From Saccharibacillus alkalitolerans (GTDB lineage Bacteria; Bacillota; Bacilli; Paenibacillales; Paenibacillaceae): 64,000 nucleotides of DNA. The notes under the pieces are model-generated. The model ran no database searches and was not told the origin of the DNA. It worked only from the letters and a program-made list of their open reading frames with translations. The stretch spans positions 1-64,000 of the forward strand of contig NZ_JAAFGS010000003.1 in assembly GCF_011090185.1 (NCBI RefSeq), written 5' to 3'. Of the stretch, positions 52,824 through 63,339 are shown piece after piece (the first letter of the stretch is position 1; each line of letters opens with the position of its first letter). Position numbers and translations under genes: made by a program.

Positions 52824-52881
52824 CAAAAAAAATTCCGCCTCCGCATCGGACCCGGATGTCCAAATGCGGCGGCGGAATCTT
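52824..52881 (-). terminator. Terminator after spoIIIE
   Basis: ATTCCGCC pairs with GGCGGAAT, with an inner GCAT/ATGC stem. A run of T follows on the minus strand. The surrounding 52695-52926 interval contains no gene. Confidence 0.85.
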
Positions 52882-52926
52882 GGTAAGTCGGATTCGCATT
52901 CGCACGGCGGCTCGGCGGCAGGCCGC

Positions 52927-55782
52927 TCAGGAATTCGCCGCCCGGCTCGCCTGCAGCTGTTCGATCGAAATGAGTACCTCGCGCGGTTTGCTGCCCTCGT
53001 ACGGACCGACGATGCCGCGGGCCTCCATGGCGTCGACAAGGCGAGCGGCGCGCGTGTAGCCGACCCGCATTCGGCGCTGAAGCAGCGACACGGAAGCCTG
53101 CTTGGCTTCGACGACGATCTGGACAGCCTGGTCGTACAGCTCGTCCAGCGCTTCTTCCGGCTCGGCGGACGTATCGTCGATCTCCGGCACGAGCGCCGTA
53201 TCGTACTGCGCTTCCGCCTGACCGCTGCAGTAGGCGACGATTTCCTCGACCTCGTTGTCGCTGAGGAAAGCGCCCTGCACACGGACCGGCTTGGAAGCGC
53301 CCATCGGCATGAACAGCATGTCCCCCCGGCCCAGCAGCTTCTCCGCGCCGCCCATATCGAGGATGGTGCGCGAATCGACCTGCGACGATACGCCGAACGC
53401 GATGCGCGACGGAATGTTCGCTTTGATGACGCCGGTAATGACGTCGACCGACGGCCGCTGGGTCGCGATGATCAGATGGATGCCGGCCGCCCGAGCCATC
53501 TGGGCGAGGCGGGCGATCGCGTCTTCGACGTCTCCGGCCGCGACCATCATCAGATCGGCCAGCTCGTCGACGATGACGACGATATACGGCAGGATTGCGG
53601 AAGGATTGTCCTTCATCAGCGTGTTGTAGCCTTCGATATTTCGCGTCGACGACTTGGAGAAAAGCTCGTAGCGCTTCTCCATCTCGACGACGATCTTCTT
53701 CAGCGCGAGCGAAGCCCGGCGCGGGTCGGTTACGACCGGCGCCAGCAGATGCGGAATGCCGTTATAGACGTTCAGTTCGACCATCTTGGGATCGACCATC
53801 AGGAACTTGACCTCGTCCGGCTTTGCCTTGTACAAAATGCTGGCGATGATGCCGTTGATGCAGACCGATTTGCCGGATCCCGTCGCGCCGGCAACGAGCA
53901 GGTGGGGCATCCGCGCCAGATTCCCGACGATCGTCTGACCGGAAATATCGCGTCCGAAGGCGACCGTCAGTTTGGAAGCGGCATCCGCGAATACCGAGGT
54001 ATCCATAACTTCGCGCATCGTGACCATAGAAACTTCGTTGTTCGGCACTTCGATGCCGATTGCGGACTTGCCAGGTATCGGAGCCTCCATGCGGATATCC
54101 TTGGCGGCGAGGGCCAATGCGATATCGTCGGTCAAGCCGACGACGCGGCTTACCTTGACGCCGACGTCCGGTTGAATTTCGTAGCGGGTAACCGCCGGTC
54201 CCCGCACCACTTCGAGCACCCGGGCGCGAACGCCGAAACTTTCCAGCGTCGTTTCCAGTTTGCGCGCCGTCTGCATGTAGTCGGCCTGATTGGCCGAAGC
54301 GTTATCGTCGGGCTTGGGTACCGCCAGCAGCTTGAGCGGCGGAAGCTTGTACGGCTTGGGCGGCGGTTTGGCCGTCTCGCCTTCGGCCGATTCCAACAGT
54401 TCGCCGGCAGCTGCGGGAATGGACGGATCGCCTTCCGGCACCAGCTCGGCTCCTCCCGCGGACGGGGCCGCGGCAGGCACCGCTCCCGTGAACCCGCCGA
54501 CGTCCGTTCCCGGTGCTTCCGGCTGTTCCGTGCCGTATTCCGCAGAACTTCCGGGCGGGCCGAATCCCGAGGCCGCCTCTTCAAAGTCGTCGGCGTCGTC
54601 ATCGGCCGCCGGCGCCGCCTCTTTGGCCCGCGATTTCTCGGACCGGATATGTTCGAAAAAGTCCCGAATGATCGGAGCTTGATATTCGCGGCCCGCGACC
54701 TGCTCCTCGGCCGTTTGCGGATTTTGATCCGCATTCGCTTCGGACACCTGCCCGGAGGACGCTTCTCCGTCCTCGGCCCGAATGCCGCTTTCCGCCTGCC
54801 CCCCGCGGAGCTCGCTCGGGACTCGGTATACGCCGGTGATCTTAAACTCTTCCCCGGGCTGCTCTTCTTCTTCCTGCTCCGCGCCGCCTCTGCGCCGCCG
54901 CCCCTTCAAGGCGGCGGTCAGGCCGCGCCGTTCTTCCCCGTCTTCGTCTGCTTCCGGCTGCGGCAGCGCGGCCCGCCGGCGCTCCGCCGCTTCCGCCTTT
55001 TCCCGCGCGCGAATTTCGGCTTGCTGCTCGGCCTCGAGCCTGCGCTGCTCGGACGCCAGCCGTTCTTCTTTTAAACGGGCTCCCGCGGACCTTGCCGCTT
55101 CGCCCGCTCTGCGCCGGAGCAGATTCATCAAATCCACGTAAGACATCTGCGTAATCAGCATGATGCCGATCACGAGCAGAACGGCCGAAGCCAGCTTCGC
55201 GCCGGGCATGCCCACCATCAAATACAGCAGCGACAGCAGCAGCGCGCCGAAGTAGCCTCCGCCGATGGGACGCAGAAACGGGGTCGTTTCGCTCGTTGCC
55301 GCGTCGGGGGCGATCAAAGCTTTATGTAAATCGCTCTGCGCCGCCGATAAAATGCCTCCTGCGCTCATGTTTCCTTCGAGCTCGGCGTGGCTCTGCGCTT
55401 CCCCGATCGACAGCATCAATACGCCGGCCAGAACGACCAGCAGCAGACCGGATTTGCGCGAGCTCCACCCGTAAGGAAGACCGCGCCGAATCATCAAATA
55501 TAATCCCGTGTAGACGCCCAACAGCGGAATAATCGCGTAAGCTTTCCCCAGTACAAGACCGAAACCGGCGGACATCAGCTGTCCGATGAAAGCTTGGCCG
55601 GACAAACCGATCACTGACAGCGTAATCAACACGATTCCGTAAATTTCATATTTAAGAGCGCTCGCAAGCGAACCCTTCTTCTTCTTTTTGCTCTTCCCCG
55701 ATGCGCGGCCGCCGCTTGTGCGGGCTTTGCTGACGGTTGTTTTGCCGCCGCTCCGCGTTCCCGCGCCTTTTTTTTGAGTCAC
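52927..55782 (-). CDS. spoIIIE: FtsK/SpoIIIE DNA translocase
   Basis: Septal DNA pump. The 951-residue protein has four to five N-terminal membrane helices (about 40-200). A Glu/Ala/Pro-rich linker of about 250 residues follows. The FtsK motor has Walker [12 protein letters not shown] near 637 and Walker [13 protein letters not shown] near 735. A C-terminal gamma winged helix ([20 protein letters not shown]) reads polar DNA sequences. Start GTG at 55782 follows GGAGGG; the longer frame to 56034 overlaps the rnjB end and is unlikely. Position matches B. subtilis spoIIIE, but tepA between it and rnjB is absent. Confidence 0.95.
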   Translation of the reverse strand: MTQKKGAGTRSGGKTTVSKARTSGGRASGKSKKKKKGSLASALKYEIYGIVLITLSVIGLSGQAFIGQLMSAGFGLVLGKAYAIIPLLGVYTGLYLMIRRGLPYGWSSRKSGLLLVVLAGVLMLSIGEAQSHAELEGNMSAGGILSAAQSDLHKALIAPDAATSETTPFLRPIGGGYFGALLLSLLYLMVGMPGAKLASAVLLVIGIMLITQMSYVDLMNLLRRRAGEAARSAGARLKEERLASEQRRLEAEQQAEIRAREKAEAAERRRAALPQPEADEDGEERRGLTAALKGRRRRGGAEQEEEEQPGEEFKITGVYRVPSELRGGQAESGIRAEDGEASSGQVSEANADQNPQTAEEQVAGREYQAPIIRDFFEHIRSEKSRAKEAAPAADDDADDFEEAASGFGPPGSSAEYGTEQPEAPGTDVGGFTGAVPAAAPSAGGAELVPEGDPSIPAAAGELLESAEGETAKPPPKPYKLPPLKLLAVPKPDDNASANQADYMQTARKLETTLESFGVRARVLEVVRGPAVTRYEIQPDVGVKVSRVVGLTDDIALALAAKDIRMEAPIPGKSAIGIEVPNNEVSMVTMREVMDTSVFADAASKLTVAFGRDISGQTIVGNLARMPHLLVAGATGSGKSVCINGIIASILYKAKPDEVKFLMVDPKMVELNVYNGIPHLLAPVVTDPRRASLALKKIVVEMEKRYELFSKSSTRNIEGYNTLMKDNPSAILPYIVVIVDELADLMMVAAGDVEDAIARLAQMARAAGIHLIIATQRPSVDVITGVIKANIPSRIAFGVSSQVDSRTILDMGGAEKLLGRGDMLFMPMGASKPVRVQGAFLSDNEVEEIVAYCSGQAEAQYDTALVPEIDDTSAEPEEALDELYDQAVQIVVEAKQASVSLLQRRMRVGYTRAARLVDAMEARGIVGPYEGSKPREVLISIEQLQASRAANS

Positions 55783-55878
55783 TCCAGATCCCTCCTGCCG
55801 TTGACACAAGCTCTCCCCATAATAGCACATAAGTTCGCCAAAAGGCAGAGCCAAACGGCCTTCTCCGCCCCCTAAAGA

Positions 55879-55912
55879 CAAAAAAGCCCGCCGCGAAAGC
55901 AGCGGCAGGCTT
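55879..55912 (-). terminator. Intrinsic terminator after rnjB
   Basis: GCCtGCCGC pairs with GCGGCgGGC, followed by six T on the minus strand. Confidence 0.88.
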
Positions 55913-55931
55913 GTATTTCGAACAAGGTCGA

Positions 55932-57614
55932 TTACACTTCCATGATGATCGGCAGGATCATCGGACGGCGGCGCGTCTGGTCGAACAGGAAGCGTCCGAG
56001 CGAGTCTTTGACGCCCGATTTGAGCGAAGCCCATTCGTTGACGTTCTCGCTCATCAGGCGCTGCAGCGTGCTCGTCACGACGCGGTTCGCTTCGTCAAGC
56101 AGCCCTTCGGATTCGCGTACGTACACGAAGCCGCGGGAGATGATGTCCGGACCGGATACGATGCGGCCGTCCTGTTTGCTGAGCGTAACGACGACGACCA
56201 GGATCCCGTCCTGCGACAGCAGCTTGCGGTCGCGCAGCACGATGTTGCCCACGTCGCCTACGCCGAGTCCGTCGATCAGAACGTTGCCGGAAGGCACTTT
56301 ACCCGCTTTGCGGGCTTCGCCGTTCTGAATTTCGACGGTGTCGCCGATATCGATCAGGAAGATGTTGTCCGGATCGACGCCGACGGATTCGCCCAGCTGC
56401 GCGTGCTTGCGGAGCATGCGGTATTCGCCGTGAATCGGAATGAAGAATTTCGGACGCATCAGATTCAGCATCAGCTTCAGTTCTTCCTGCGAACCGTGGC
56501 CGGATACGTGCACGCCTTTGTTCGAACCGCTGTAGATGACTTCCGCGCCGAGGCGGAACAGGGCGTCGATCGTGCGGCCTACGTATTTCTCGTTGCCCGG
56601 TACCGGCGTAGCCGCGATGATGACCGTGTCGCCCGGCAGAATGTCCACTTTGCGGTGAGTCGAGCGCGCCATGCGGCTGAGCGCGGACATCGGCTCGCCC
56701 TGGCTGCCCGTGCACAGAATCGCGACGCGGTCCGCGCCGATGCGGTTGATTTCTTCCGGCTCGATGATCATGCCTTCCGGAATTTCCAAGTAGCCGAGTT
56801 CCGAAGCGATCGTGACGACGTTGACCATGCTGCGTCCGACGACGACGATCTTGCGGTCGGTCGCGGCGGCCGCGTTAACGACCTGCTGAATCCGGTGCAC
56901 GTTGGATGCGAACGTCGCCACGACGACGCGCTGACGGGCTTTGCGGAAGATGTCTTCCAGCACGACGCCCACGCTGCGTTCCGAAGGCGTGAAGCCCGGC
57001 TTCTCGGCGTTCGTGCTGTCCGACAGCAGAGCCAACACGCCTTTTTGACCGATTTCGGCCATGCGCTGCAGGTCCGCGAACTGGTCGTTGACCGGCGTAT
57101 GGTCGAACTTGAAGTCGCCCGTATGAACGACGTTGCCTTCCGGCGTCTCGATGCAGACCCCGACGGAGTCCGGAATGCTGTGATTCGTTTTGAAGAACGT
57201 CGCCGTCAGCGTGCTGCCCAGCTGCAGTTCCGAATCCGCGTTGATCAGAATTCTCTTCGTTTCGCCCAGCAGGTTCGCTTCGCGAAGTTTGTTCTCGATC
57301 AGGCCGAGCGTCAGCTTCGTCGCGTACAGCGGCACGTTCAGGTGCTTCAGGACGTACGGCAGTCCGCCGATATGGTCTTCGTGACCGTGCGTCACGATAA
57401 TGCCTCTGACTTTGTCGCGGTTCTCCGTCAGGTAGCTGATATCCGGAATGACCAGGTCGATTCCGAGCATGTCTTCTTCGGGGAACTTCAGGCCGGCATC
57501 CACGACGACGATGTCGTTGCCGTACTGCACGACATACATATTTTTACCAATTTCGCCGACGCCGCCGAGGGCGAAAATCGTCAGCTTCTCCGTATTGTTA
57601 TTTTTCTTAGCCAA
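55932..57614 (-). CDS. rnjB: Ribonuclease J
   Basis: Metallo-beta-lactamase/beta-CASP RNase with 5' exonuclease and endonuclease activity. The 560-residue protein shows [15 protein letters not shown], the metal motif [10 protein letters not shown] near 73-82, and HTGDFKFD near 165. The ending [12 protein letters not shown] is typical. Synteny with dapA and spoIIIE points to RnjB, though the sequence is also close to RnjA. The frame opens at TTG 57632, but that codon overlaps the GGGAGG. TTG at 57614, ten bases after it, is the proper start. A 220-base leader precedes it. Confidence 0.94.
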   Translation of the reverse strand: MAKKNNNTEKLTIFALGGVGEIGKNMYVVQYGNDIVVVDAGLKFPEEDMLGIDLVIPDISYLTENRDKVRGIIVTHGHEDHIGGLPYVLKHLNVPLYATKLTLGLIENKLREANLLGETKRILINADSELQLGSTLTATFFKTNHSIPDSVGVCIETPEGNVVHTGDFKFDHTPVNDQFADLQRMAEIGQKGVLALLSDSTNAEKPGFTPSERSVGVVLEDIFRKARQRVVVATFASNVHRIQQVVNAAAATDRKIVVVGRSMVNVVTIASELGYLEIPEGMIIEPEEINRIGADRVAILCTGSQGEPMSALSRMARSTHRKVDILPGDTVIIAATPVPGNEKYVGRTIDALFRLGAEVIYSGSNKGVHVSGHGSQEELKLMLNLMRPKFFIPIHGEYRMLRKHAQLGESVGVDPDNIFLIDIGDTVEIQNGEARKAGKVPSGNVLIDGLGVGDVGNIVLRDRKLLSQDGILVVVVTLSKQDGRIVSGPDIISRGFVYVRESEGLLDEANRVVTSTLQRLMSENVNEWASLKSGVKDSLGRFLFDQTRRRPMILPIIMEV

Positions 57615-57874
57615 GATAGATAAACCTCCCAAGTTTAGTATTATGTTTGTTCTATAAATGTTGGACGTTTGCTATTTTTCCGGTTTTTGGCATAGCTCGA
57701 ACAAAGACTTTCACCGCTAACGATTCGAGAGGGTTTTTTGTACGCAAAAGCCGCCCGATATCATCCGATCAAGCCGATGCACGAACCTCCGTCAAATATG
57801 GTTCGTGTTGTTTTTCTATAACCCGCACCCAGTCACTTGCGTCCATTATACATGAATGAAAACCCAAAATACAA
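57615..57874 (-). promoter_or_regulatory. rnjB promoter and long 5' leader
   Basis: -35 TTGTAT (57869-57874), 18 bases, -10 TATAAT (57845-57850). The start point near 57838 leaves about 220 bases of leader before rnjB. I see no convincing ORF in it. Confidence 0.65.
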
Positions 57875-57953
57875 GTCGAAAGCCCTCTCATTCCCTGCAT
57901 GCTCCCTTTCCCTGCCCTCCGAAGCGTCGATTTCCAGGATGTTCGGACATGCA

Positions 57954-57987
57954 AAAAGCGCCGTTTCCTTAAGGAAACGGCGCTTTT
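57954..57987. terminator. Terminator after dapA
   Basis: AAAAGCGCCGTTTCC-TTAA-GGAAACGGCGCTTTT is a perfect 15-bp stem with T run. It separates asd-dapG-dapA from rnjB. Confidence 0.95.
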
Positions 57988-58015
57988 CTCATTCCGAAAA
58001 TAAAGGACATTCTTT

Positions 58016-58900
58016 TTAAGAGAAATCGGCCATGAATCGTTCGATGTAAGCCTTCTCTTCCTCGGTGGCATCCACGAGAGGCAGGCGCACTCCGCCCGCT
58101 TCGTAACCGCGCAGCTTCAGTGCGTATTTGACCGCGACGGGATTCGGCACCGGATGAGGGCAGGCGAACAGCCCCTTGAATACCGGCAGCAGCGAATGAT
58201 AGATGCGCGTCGCTTCTGCGGCGTCTCCTCCGGCGTGCGCGGCGATCATCTCGCTCATCCGCGCGCCGACCACGTGGCTCGCCACGCTGACGACGCCGTA
58301 AGCGCCGACGGACAGCGCCGGCAGAGACGCCGAATCGTCGCCCGTATATACGCGAAAGCCCGACGGAGCGCGCGACGCGATATAAGCAACCTGATCGACG
58401 GACGCGCACTCTTTGATGGCCACCACGTTGGGCAGCTGCGCCAGACGAAGCGTCGTCGCCCCTTCGAGATTGGAAGCGGTGCGGCTCGGCACGTTATAAA
58501 GCATGACCGGAAGCGATGTCGCCTCCGCGATCGCCGCGAAATGCGCGTACAGGCCGCCCTGATTCGGACGGTTGTAGTAAGGAACGACCAACAGCACGCC
58601 GTCCGCACCCGCTTTTTCCGCCGCTTTCGTCAATTCCACGCTGTGGTGCGTATCGTTGCTGCCCGTTCCGGCAATGATTTTGCAGCGTCCGGCCGCATGC
58701 TTGACCGAAACTTCGAGCAGCCGGATTTTTTCTTCATCGGTCAGCGTCGGAGACTCTCCCGTCGTGCCGAACACGACGATCGCTTCCGTTCGCTGACGTT
58801 CGATCAGCATATCGATGAGCGCGGGAATTTGCTCCCACGCCACTTCCCCCTGCCCGTCGAAAGGAGTGACCATGGCGGTTATCAATCGTCCGAAATCCAT
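58016..58900 (-). CDS. dapA: 4-hydroxy-tetrahydrodipicolinate synthase
   Basis: Condenses pyruvate with aspartate semialdehyde, the first step of the diaminopimelate/lysine branch. The 294-residue TIM barrel has VFGTTGESPTL near 45-55, Tyr in LYNVPSRT near 135, and the Schiff-base Lys in VVAIKECA near 163. GAAGGAGAG precedes the ATG. Last gene of asd-dapG-dapA; it uses the product of Asd. Confidence 0.96.
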   Translation of the reverse strand: MDFGRLITAMVTPFDGQGEVAWEQIPALIDMLIERQRTEAIVVFGTTGESPTLTDEEKIRLLEVSVKHAAGRCKIIAGTGSNDTHHSVELTKAAEKAGADGVLLVVPYYNRPNQGGLYAHFAAIAEATSLPVMLYNVPSRTASNLEGATTLRLAQLPNVVAIKECASVDQVAYIASRAPSGFRVYTGDDSASLPALSVGAYGVVSVASHVVGARMSEMIAAHAGGDAAEATRIYHSLLPVFKGLFACPHPVPNPVAVKYALKLRGYEAGGVRLPLVDATEEEKAYIERFMADFS

Positions 58901-58967
58901 TTTTTTACTCTCCTTCTTCGTGCCTTGTGTGATCTTTGTATATCTGCTTTGTCTGTATGGTTAGGCC

Positions 58968-60188
58968 TTACCGGTGCAGTTCGAAGCGGGCATGCAGCGC
59001 CTTCAGCGCTTTGACCATGTCCTCTTTTTTCACGAGCACCCAGATCGTCGTGTTCGAGTCGGCCGATTGCAGAATCTGCACGTTCTGCAGCGTCAACGCC
59101 TCGACGATATGGGACATGATGCCCGGCACTCCGTTGATGCCTCCGCCGATGACGGAAACTTTGGCGCAGCCGTTCAGGGCACGGGGCTCGTAACCGATAC
59201 CGCGCAGGGCAGCGAGCGCGCGTTCCGCTTCGGTATCGAACACCGTGTACACGGCGCCGACCGGCGTCACGTTGATGAAGTCGACGCTGATCGCGTTTTC
59301 CGCCATCGCTTTGAACACGTTCAACGACAGCTGACCGCTCGGGTCCGGCTGCTCGACCGTAATCTGGGTCACGTTGCTGACGTAAGCGATGCCCGTGACG
59401 AAACGGTCGATGACACCGGCCGAAACGTCCGCGAAGTTCTCCGGATGGGTCACGAGCGTGCCTTCCTCTTCGGAGAACGTCGAACGCACCCGTACCGGAA
59501 TCTGCGCCTGCATGGCGATTTCCACGGCGCGCGGATGAATCACTTTCGCGCCCTGGTGAGCCATGTTGCAGATTTCGGTGTAACTGACCACTTCAAGCGG
59601 CTTGGCGTCTTCCACCAGGCGCGGGTCCGCGGTCAGAATGCCGTTGACGTCCGTATAAATGTCGACGATCTCCGCATGAAGGGCGGCGCCCAGCGCCGTC
59701 GCCGACGTGTCGCTGCCGCCCCGGCCCAGCGTGGTGAGATCTCCGTATTCGTTCTGTCCTTGAAAACCGGTCACGATGACGACGCTGTGGTCCTGCAGCT
59801 CTCGCAGCACTCGCTCCGGACGCATTTCCAAAATGCGCGCGTTGCCGAAATGGCTGTCCGTCATGAAGCCGGCCTGCGCGCCCGTCAATACGGTCGCGTC
59901 GATGCCTTCCTGATGCAAAATGCCGCAGAGCGTGGCCGCGGAAATAATCTCCCCGCAGCCCATAAGCAGATCTTTTTCTTTAGCCGGCAGCGATTTGCCG
60001 CTCGTGGATGCCGCCCAGCCGAGCAGCGTGTCGGTCGCGTACGGATCGCCGCTGCGCCCCATCGCGGAGACGACGACAACCAGTTGGTAACCGGCAGCCA
60101 GCTCGCGCTGGATATGACGGACGACGTGCGCTCTCGCTTCTTCCGAAGACAGCGACGTTCCGCCGAATTTTTGAACCCGAATAGCCAT
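58968..60188 (-). CDS. dapG: Aspartokinase I
   Basis: Phosphorylates aspartate to start the diaminopimelate/lysine/threonine/methionine pathway. The 406-residue protein has VQKFGGTSLSS at the N-terminus (ATP/aspartate site), GRGGSDTSA near 155, and two C-terminal ACT domains for feedback control (about 260-400). Length matches the DapG class (DAP-sensitive in B. subtilis). AAAGGAAG precedes the ATG. It starts 15 bases after the asd stop. Confidence 0.95.
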   Translation of the reverse strand: MAIRVQKFGGTSLSSEEARAHVVRHIQRELAAGYQLVVVVSAMGRSGDPYATDTLLGWAASTSGKSLPAKEKDLLMGCGEIISAATLCGILHQEGIDATVLTGAQAGFMTDSHFGNARILEMRPERVLRELQDHSVVIVTGFQGQNEYGDLTTLGRGGSDTSATALGAALHAEIVDIYTDVNGILTADPRLVEDAKPLEVVSYTEICNMAHQGAKVIHPRAVEIAMQAQIPVRVRSTFSEEEGTLVTHPENFADVSAGVIDRFVTGIAYVSNVTQITVEQPDPSGQLSLNVFKAMAENAISVDFINVTPVGAVYTVFDTEAERALAALRGIGYEPRALNGCAKVSVIGGGINGVPGIMSHIVEALTLQNVQILQSADSNTTIWVLVKKEDMVKALKALHARFELHR

Positions 60189-60203
60189 GGTCTCTTCCTT
60201 TCG

Positions 60204-61247
60204 TTATGCCTGCCGCGAACGAGCCGCAATGATTTCAGCGATTTGCACGGCGTTCCACGCCGCGCCTTTGAGCAGATTATCCGAGACGATCCACATATTG
60301 AGTCCGGTCGGCGAATCGAGGTCGCGGCGCAGACGGCCGACGAACACGTCGTTTTTGCCGGCCGCGTCGGTCGCCAGCGGATACGCCTGGTTGGCCGGAT
60401 CGTCGACGACGGTGATGCCCGGGGCGTTTTCCAGCAGCGAGCGTACTTCCTGCAGGTCGTATTCCGAACCCAGTTCCACGTAAACGGATTCCGAATGGCC
60501 GTATACGACGGGAATGCGCACGCAGGTCGCCGTGACCTGGATCGACTCGTCGCCCATGATTTTTTTCGTTTCGTTAACCATCTTCATCTCTTCGTACGTA
60601 AAGCCGTTGTCCATGAACTTGTCGATCTGCGGAACCGCGTTGTAGGCGATTTGATGCTTGACCGGCAGCGAGGATACCGGAAGCACGTCGGGATTGACCG
60701 GCTCTCCGTCCACGATCGCTTTCGTCTGGCGGTTCAATTCCGCGATGGCTTTGGCGCCCGCTCCGGACACCGCCTGGTACGTCGATACGATGATCCGTTT
60801 AAGTCCGTAGCGGTCCTGCAGCGGCTTCAGCGCGGCGACCATCTGGATCGTCGAGCAGTTCGGATTCGCGATGACGCCGTTATGCTCGAAAATTTTCTCT
60901 TCATTGACTTCCGGCACGACAAGCGGAGCGGTCGGATCCATCCGGAAGGCGCTCGTATTGTCGATGCAGACGGTGCCCCGCTTGATCGCTTCGGGCACAA
61001 GCGCTTTGCTGACGTCTCCGCCCGCGCTGAACAGCGCGATCTGCACGCCTTCGAAGCTCTCCGGCTTCGCTTCTTCGACCGTGACTTCCCGGCCTTTGAA
61101 CTTGAGCTTCGTGCCCGCGCTTCTCGCGGACGACAGCAGTTTCAAGGTCTTGATCGGGAAGTCGCGCTCTTCGAGCAATCTGAGAATTTGTTCGCCGACC
61201 GCGCCGGTCGAGCCGACGACAGCTACGTTAAACGTTTCATTCGACAT
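60204..61247 (-). CDS. asd: Aspartate-semialdehyde dehydrogenase
   Basis: Reduces aspartyl phosphate to aspartate semialdehyde, between DapG and DapA. The 347-residue protein has the NADP-binding VVGSTGAVGEQ near 8-18, the nucleophile Cys in PNCSTIQMV near 129, and the His of the active site in the RIPVVYGHSE segment. The frame is open from 61421, but the ATG at 61247 after AAGGAG matches the family start. In B. subtilis spoVFA/spoVFB precede asd; they are absent here. Confidence 0.96.
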   Translation of the reverse strand: MSNETFNVAVVGSTGAVGEQILRLLEERDFPIKTLKLLSSARSAGTKLKFKGREVTVEEAKPESFEGVQIALFSAGGDVSKALVPEAIKRGTVCIDNTSAFRMDPTAPLVVPEVNEEKIFEHNGVIANPNCSTIQMVAALKPLQDRYGLKRIIVSTYQAVSGAGAKAIAELNRQTKAIVDGEPVNPDVLPVSSLPVKHQIAYNAVPQIDKFMDNGFTYEEMKMVNETKKIMGDESIQVTATCVRIPVVYGHSESVYVELGSEYDLQEVRSLLENAPGITVVDDPANQAYPLATDAAGKNDVFVGRLRRDLDSPTGLNMWIVSDNLLKGAAWNAVQIAEIIAARSRQA

Positions 61248-61370
61248 CTGGCTTGTCTCTCCTTTATATGGGGCAAAATCGCTAAACATCAAGGTTTGCA
61301 TTGTGAATATCATAGTTTGTATCGGGGTAAAATGCAAGACGTTAACGCTCCGTGTCAGCATTCCGAAAGC

Positions 61371-61419
61371 AAAAAAACCCGCGGCTTTCTTCGCTCGGAA
61401 GAGGCCGCGGCTTTTTTTC
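61371..61419. terminator. Bidirectional intrinsic terminator
   Basis: CCGCGGC...GCCGCGG stem with inner TTCTTC/GGAAGA and A/T tracts at both ends. It ends the dut transcript. Confidence 0.88.
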
Positions 61420-61429
61420 AAAACCGGTT

Positions 61430-61882
61430 CTATTTGCCCGTGTGGCCGAAGCCGCCGGCGCCGCGGACCGTCTCGGACAGCTCCTCGACCTCGGCCAATT
61501 CGGTCTCCGGCACCTCCTGGAAGACCATCTGCGCGATGCGTTCTCCGCGCGCGATCGTGAAAGGCTCCTGACCGAGATTGATCAGCAGCACTTTGATCTC
61601 GCCCCGGTAATCGGCGTCGATCGTGCCCGGCGTATTCAAGCAGGTAATGCCGTGCTTGAACGCCAACCCGCTGCGCGGACGGATCTGCGCTTCGAGGCCG
61701 CCAGGCATGGCGATGGCGATTCCGGTCGGGACAAGCGCGCGCTGCATCGGCGCCAGCACGATCGGTTCGATCACGGCGGCCTGCAGGTCGTAGCCAGCGG
61801 CCAGCTCGGTCATTTTTCGCGGCAGCGCCAAATCTTCGTTGCCGGGAAACCGTTTAATTTGTACCAGATGGGACAAGTTCAT
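61430..61882 (-). CDS. dut: dUTP diphosphatase
   Basis: Trimeric dUTPase that keeps uracil out of DNA. The 150-residue protein shows AGYDLQAA (motif I), [12 protein letters not shown] (II), [13 protein letters not shown] (III), and [10 protein letters not shown] (V). It overlaps the end of mlpA by 29 bases. The ATG at 61882 is only two to three bases after GGAGAG, so a TTG six bases later (61876) may be the true start. Confidence 0.95.
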   Translation of the reverse strand: MNLSHLVQIKRFPGNEDLALPRKMTELAAGYDLQAAVIEPIVLAPMQRALVPTGIAIAMPGGLEAQIRPRSGLAFKHGITCLNTPGTIDADYRGEIKVLLINLGQEPFTIARGERIAQMVFQEVPETELAEVEELSETVRGAGGFGHTGK

Positions 61883-63119
61883 CTCTCCTTAATGCGTTCA
61901 GCGCGCGGTCGGAATTCCCGACCATCGCGACGGCGAACGGTTGTGCAAACAAATGGTCGAGCGCAAGCTTAACGTCGGCTTCCGTCACCGCTTCGATCTT
62001 GGCGATCGTCTCGTCGATCGTCTCGTGGCGTCCGAGCATCAGCTCGTTTTTGCCCAGACGGTTCATGCGGCTTCCGCTGCCTTCCAGCCCCATGATCAGG
62101 CTGCCTTTCAACTGCTGCTGCCCCTTGCGGATTTCCGATTCGCTCAGCCCGTTCGCCCGGATATCGTGCAGCACTTCCTGCGTCAGCTTCAAGACGTCGG
62201 CAGTCTGCTTGGGCGCCGTTCCCGCATAAATCGTGAAGTATCCGCTGTCGGCATGGGCGCTGTGATACGAATAGACGGAGTAAGCCAAGCCTCTTTTTTC
62301 CCGGATTTCCTGGAACAGCTTGGAGCTCATGCCTCCTCCGATCGAGTTGTTGAGCAGCGCCATCGCGTACTGCCTCGGATCGTCGTAACCGAAGCCTTGA
62401 AACGCCATACAGATATGGTTCTGCTCCGTTTTCTTTTTCCGGTAGACGAGTCCGCCCCCGAAAGACGGTTCCGTGATCGGCGATACGTCTCCTTTGCGGG
62501 CGAAAGACCCGAAATGCTGTTCGAGCAGTTCGAGCACATTGTCTCCGAGATTGCCGGCGATCGCGACGATCGTATTGTCGACCGTATAACGTTCATGCAT
62601 GAAGCGGCGCAGGTCTTCCGAAGACATACCTGCCAAATGGTCCTGCGTGCCCAGAATCGGCATCGCCAGCGGATGTCCTTCGTACGCGGCTTCGACGATC
62701 AAATCGTGCACCAAGTCGTCGGGATCGTCGAGATACATGGAAATTTCCTCGAAAATGACGTTTTTCTCGCGCGACAGCTCCTCCGGATCGAACTTGGAGT
62801 TGAAGAACATGTCCGCCAAAATATCCATGGCGATCGGCAGATGTTCGTCCAGCACTTTTGCGTAATAGCTTGTATATTCTTTGGACGTGAAGGCATTGAC
62901 GTTGCCTCCTACGGCGTCAAACTGCTCTGCGATCGCTCTCGCATCGTAGCGTTCCGTGCCCTTGAACAGCATATGTTCGATAAAGTGCGAAATGCCGTTA
63001 TCGGCTTCCGACTCGTTCCGCGATCCGTTTTTGACCCAGATGCCGAACGAAACGGAGCGCGAACCCGGAATATGCTCGGCTACAACCCGCAGCCCGCTGC
63101 TCAGCGTATATTTTTCCAA
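61854..63119 (-). CDS. mlpA: M16-family zinc peptidase MlpA
   Basis: The 421-residue processing-peptidase-like protein (B. subtilis MlpA/YmxG). The zinc motif HFIEH is near residue 46, with the downstream Glu in [12 protein letters not shown] near 120. [21 protein letters not shown]-type M16 C-domain motifs are present. The frame opens at 63164, but GGAGGGAATAACGTT before the TTG at 63119 gives a start close to homologues. It lies between pnp and dut; its substrate is unclear. Confidence 0.93.
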   Translation of the reverse strand: MEKYTLSSGLRVVAEHIPGSRSVSFGIWVKNGSRNESEADNGISHFIEHMLFKGTERYDARAIAEQFDAVGGNVNAFTSKEYTSYYAKVLDEHLPIAMDILADMFFNSKFDPEELSREKNVIFEEISMYLDDPDDLVHDLIVEAAYEGHPLAMPILGTQDHLAGMSSEDLRRFMHERYTVDNTIVAIAGNLGDNVLELLEQHFGSFARKGDVSPITEPSFGGGLVYRKKKTEQNHICMAFQGFGYDDPRQYAMALLNNSIGGGMSSKLFQEIREKRGLAYSVYSYHSAHADSGYFTIYAGTAPKQTADVLKLTQEVLHDIRANGLSESEIRKGQQQLKGSLIMGLEGSGSRMNRLGKNELMLGRHETIDETIAKIEAVTEADVKLALDHLFAQPFAVAMVGNSDRALNALRRDELVPSGTN

Positions 63120-63269
63120 AACGTTATTCCCTCCCGTGCGCGCTTCCGATAGGTATCGGTTCAAATGAACGTGCAGACTCTATCCTAGCAAATTTTCGGT
63201 TCGTACTCAACCGGATTAGAAAGCTTGCGATTCCGCCGCTCGCGGCCCTGTCCTTCGTACGCGCATGCA

Positions 63270-63306
63270 CAAAAAAAGAGACAGAATCGACTTCTGGCTC
63301 TTTTTT
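63270..63306 (-). terminator. Intrinsic terminator after pnp
   Basis: AGAGcCAGAA pairs with TTCTGtCTCT, followed by seven T on the minus strand. Confidence 0.88.
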
Positions 63307-63339
63307 GTGCTTTTATGAATCTGAAATTTGCTTATCGAA

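Noticed and set aside
55783-56034. Upstream extension of spoIIIE overlapping the rnjB end.
   Set aside because: It would run across the rnjB terminator; GTG 55782 has a good GGAGGG.
57769-57846. 25-codon ORF in the rnjB leader (minus strand).
   Set aside because: Its ATG overlaps the predicted -10 hexamer and it has no ribosome binding site.
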